DNA of 6,352 nucleotides, taken from an uncultured Dechloromonas sp. (GTDB taxonomy: Bacteria; Pseudomonadota; Gammaproteobacteria; Burkholderiales; Rhodocyclaceae). This document shows, piece by piece, positions 6,171-6,352 of this stretch. How positions within the stretch are numbered: the stretch's first letter is position 1; each line of letters starts with the position of its first letter. The translations under genes and the position numbers were made by a program. The stretch covers positions 1 through 6,352 of the forward strand of contig CAMKYP010000238.1 of NCBI GenBank assembly GCA_946477505.1, written 5' to 3'. The notes below the pieces were generated by a model. The model was not told the origin of the DNA. It saw only the letters and a list, made by a program, of their open reading frames with translations, and ran no database searches.

Positions 6171-6352
6171 ATGTGCGGCATCGTCGCGGCAGCAGCCGGC
6201 AGCAATATCGTCCCCGTCCTCGTCGAGGGCCTGAAGAAGCTTGAATATCGCGGCTATGACTCGGCCGGCCTCGCCGTCATCGGCGGCAACAGCATCGAAC
6301 GAGTCCGCTCGGTCGGCCGCGTCGCCGAACTGGAGGCCGCATCGGCCAGCAC
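6171..6352 (+). CDS. glmS: Glutamine--fructose-6-phosphate aminotransferase (isomerizing), 3'-truncated by window edge
   Basis: The first 60 codons of GlmS are present; the frame stays open to the window end. GlmS makes glucosamine-6-phosphate from fructose-6-phosphate and glutamine, the entry to UDP-GlcNAc for peptidoglycan, lipid A and surface polysaccharides. Seen: MCGIV, in which Cys2 becomes the N-terminal nucleophile of the glutaminase domain after methionine removal, and LEYRGYDSAGLAV (24-36), the signature that separates GlmS from other class II amidotransferases such as PurF and AsnB. AAGGAA at 6160-6165, overlapping the epimerase stop, is a strong Shine-Dalgarno with good spacing. 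The 9-bp gap to the epimerase points to one transcript. No glmS ribozyme is present, as expected outside Firmicutes. Whether it is the only glmS copy in the genome cannot be told; the isomerase domain lies beyond the window. Confidence 0.95.
   Translation, partial: MCGIVAAAAGSNIVPVLVEGLKKLEYRGYDSAGLAVIGGNSIERVRSVGRVAELEAASAS

Noticed and set aside
1..6352. Mobile elements, CRISPR repeats, tRNA/rRNA genes, phage genes or a novel defence system
   Set aside because: Coding genes of known families fill almost all the sequence; no inverted or direct repeat arrays, transposase motifs or structured RNA signatures were seen by eye.

Overview
The window is an ordinary, densely packed chromosomal segment of a GC-rich Gram-negative bacterium. 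LPS inner-core genes (waaA, waaC), an outer-membrane TolC-family protein and strong protein similarity to beta-proteobacterial versions (recalled from family knowledge, not searched) suggest a betaproteobacterium, perhaps Rhodocyclales-like. No mobile element, CRISPR array, tRNA/rRNA or phage signature was seen. Nearly every base is coding; the longest non-coding gap is 39 bp.

Layout. (1) Bases 1-2134, rightward: the 3' part of a protein-L-isoaspartate methyltransferase-like gene, a single-domain rhodanese overlapping it by one base (TGATG), and 7 bp later a TolC-family outer-membrane channel protein. This reads as one operon whose promoter lies left of the window. (2) Bases 2100-4312, leftward: waaC (heptosyltransferase I) then waaA (Kdo transferase), joined by another one-base TGATG overlap. 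waaA converges on the tolC-like gene and their 3' ends overlap by 35 bp. (3) Bases 4313-4351: a 39-bp divergent intergenic region with a consensus TATAAT for waaC. (4) Bases 4352-6352, rightward: a WaaE/KdtX-type family 2 glycosyltransferase, a UDP-glucuronate 4-epimerase, and the first 60 codons of glmS, cut by the window end.

How the genes work together. WaaA attaches Kdo to lipid A, WaaC adds the first heptose, and the family 2 glycosyltransferase probably adds a hexose to the inner core. The epimerase makes UDP-galacturonate from UDP-glucuronate. GlmS makes glucosamine-6-phosphate, precursor of UDP-GlcNAc for lipid A, peptidoglycan and surface polysaccharide. Regions 2-4 are therefore a small LPS/envelope sugar locus. 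The TolC-family protein also belongs to the outer membrane, but the methyltransferase and rhodanese have no obvious tie to LPS. I did not find a convincing undescribed system. The more interesting points are the divergent methyltransferase, the convergent gene overlap, the compact divergent promoter, and the possible uronic-acid core chemistry.
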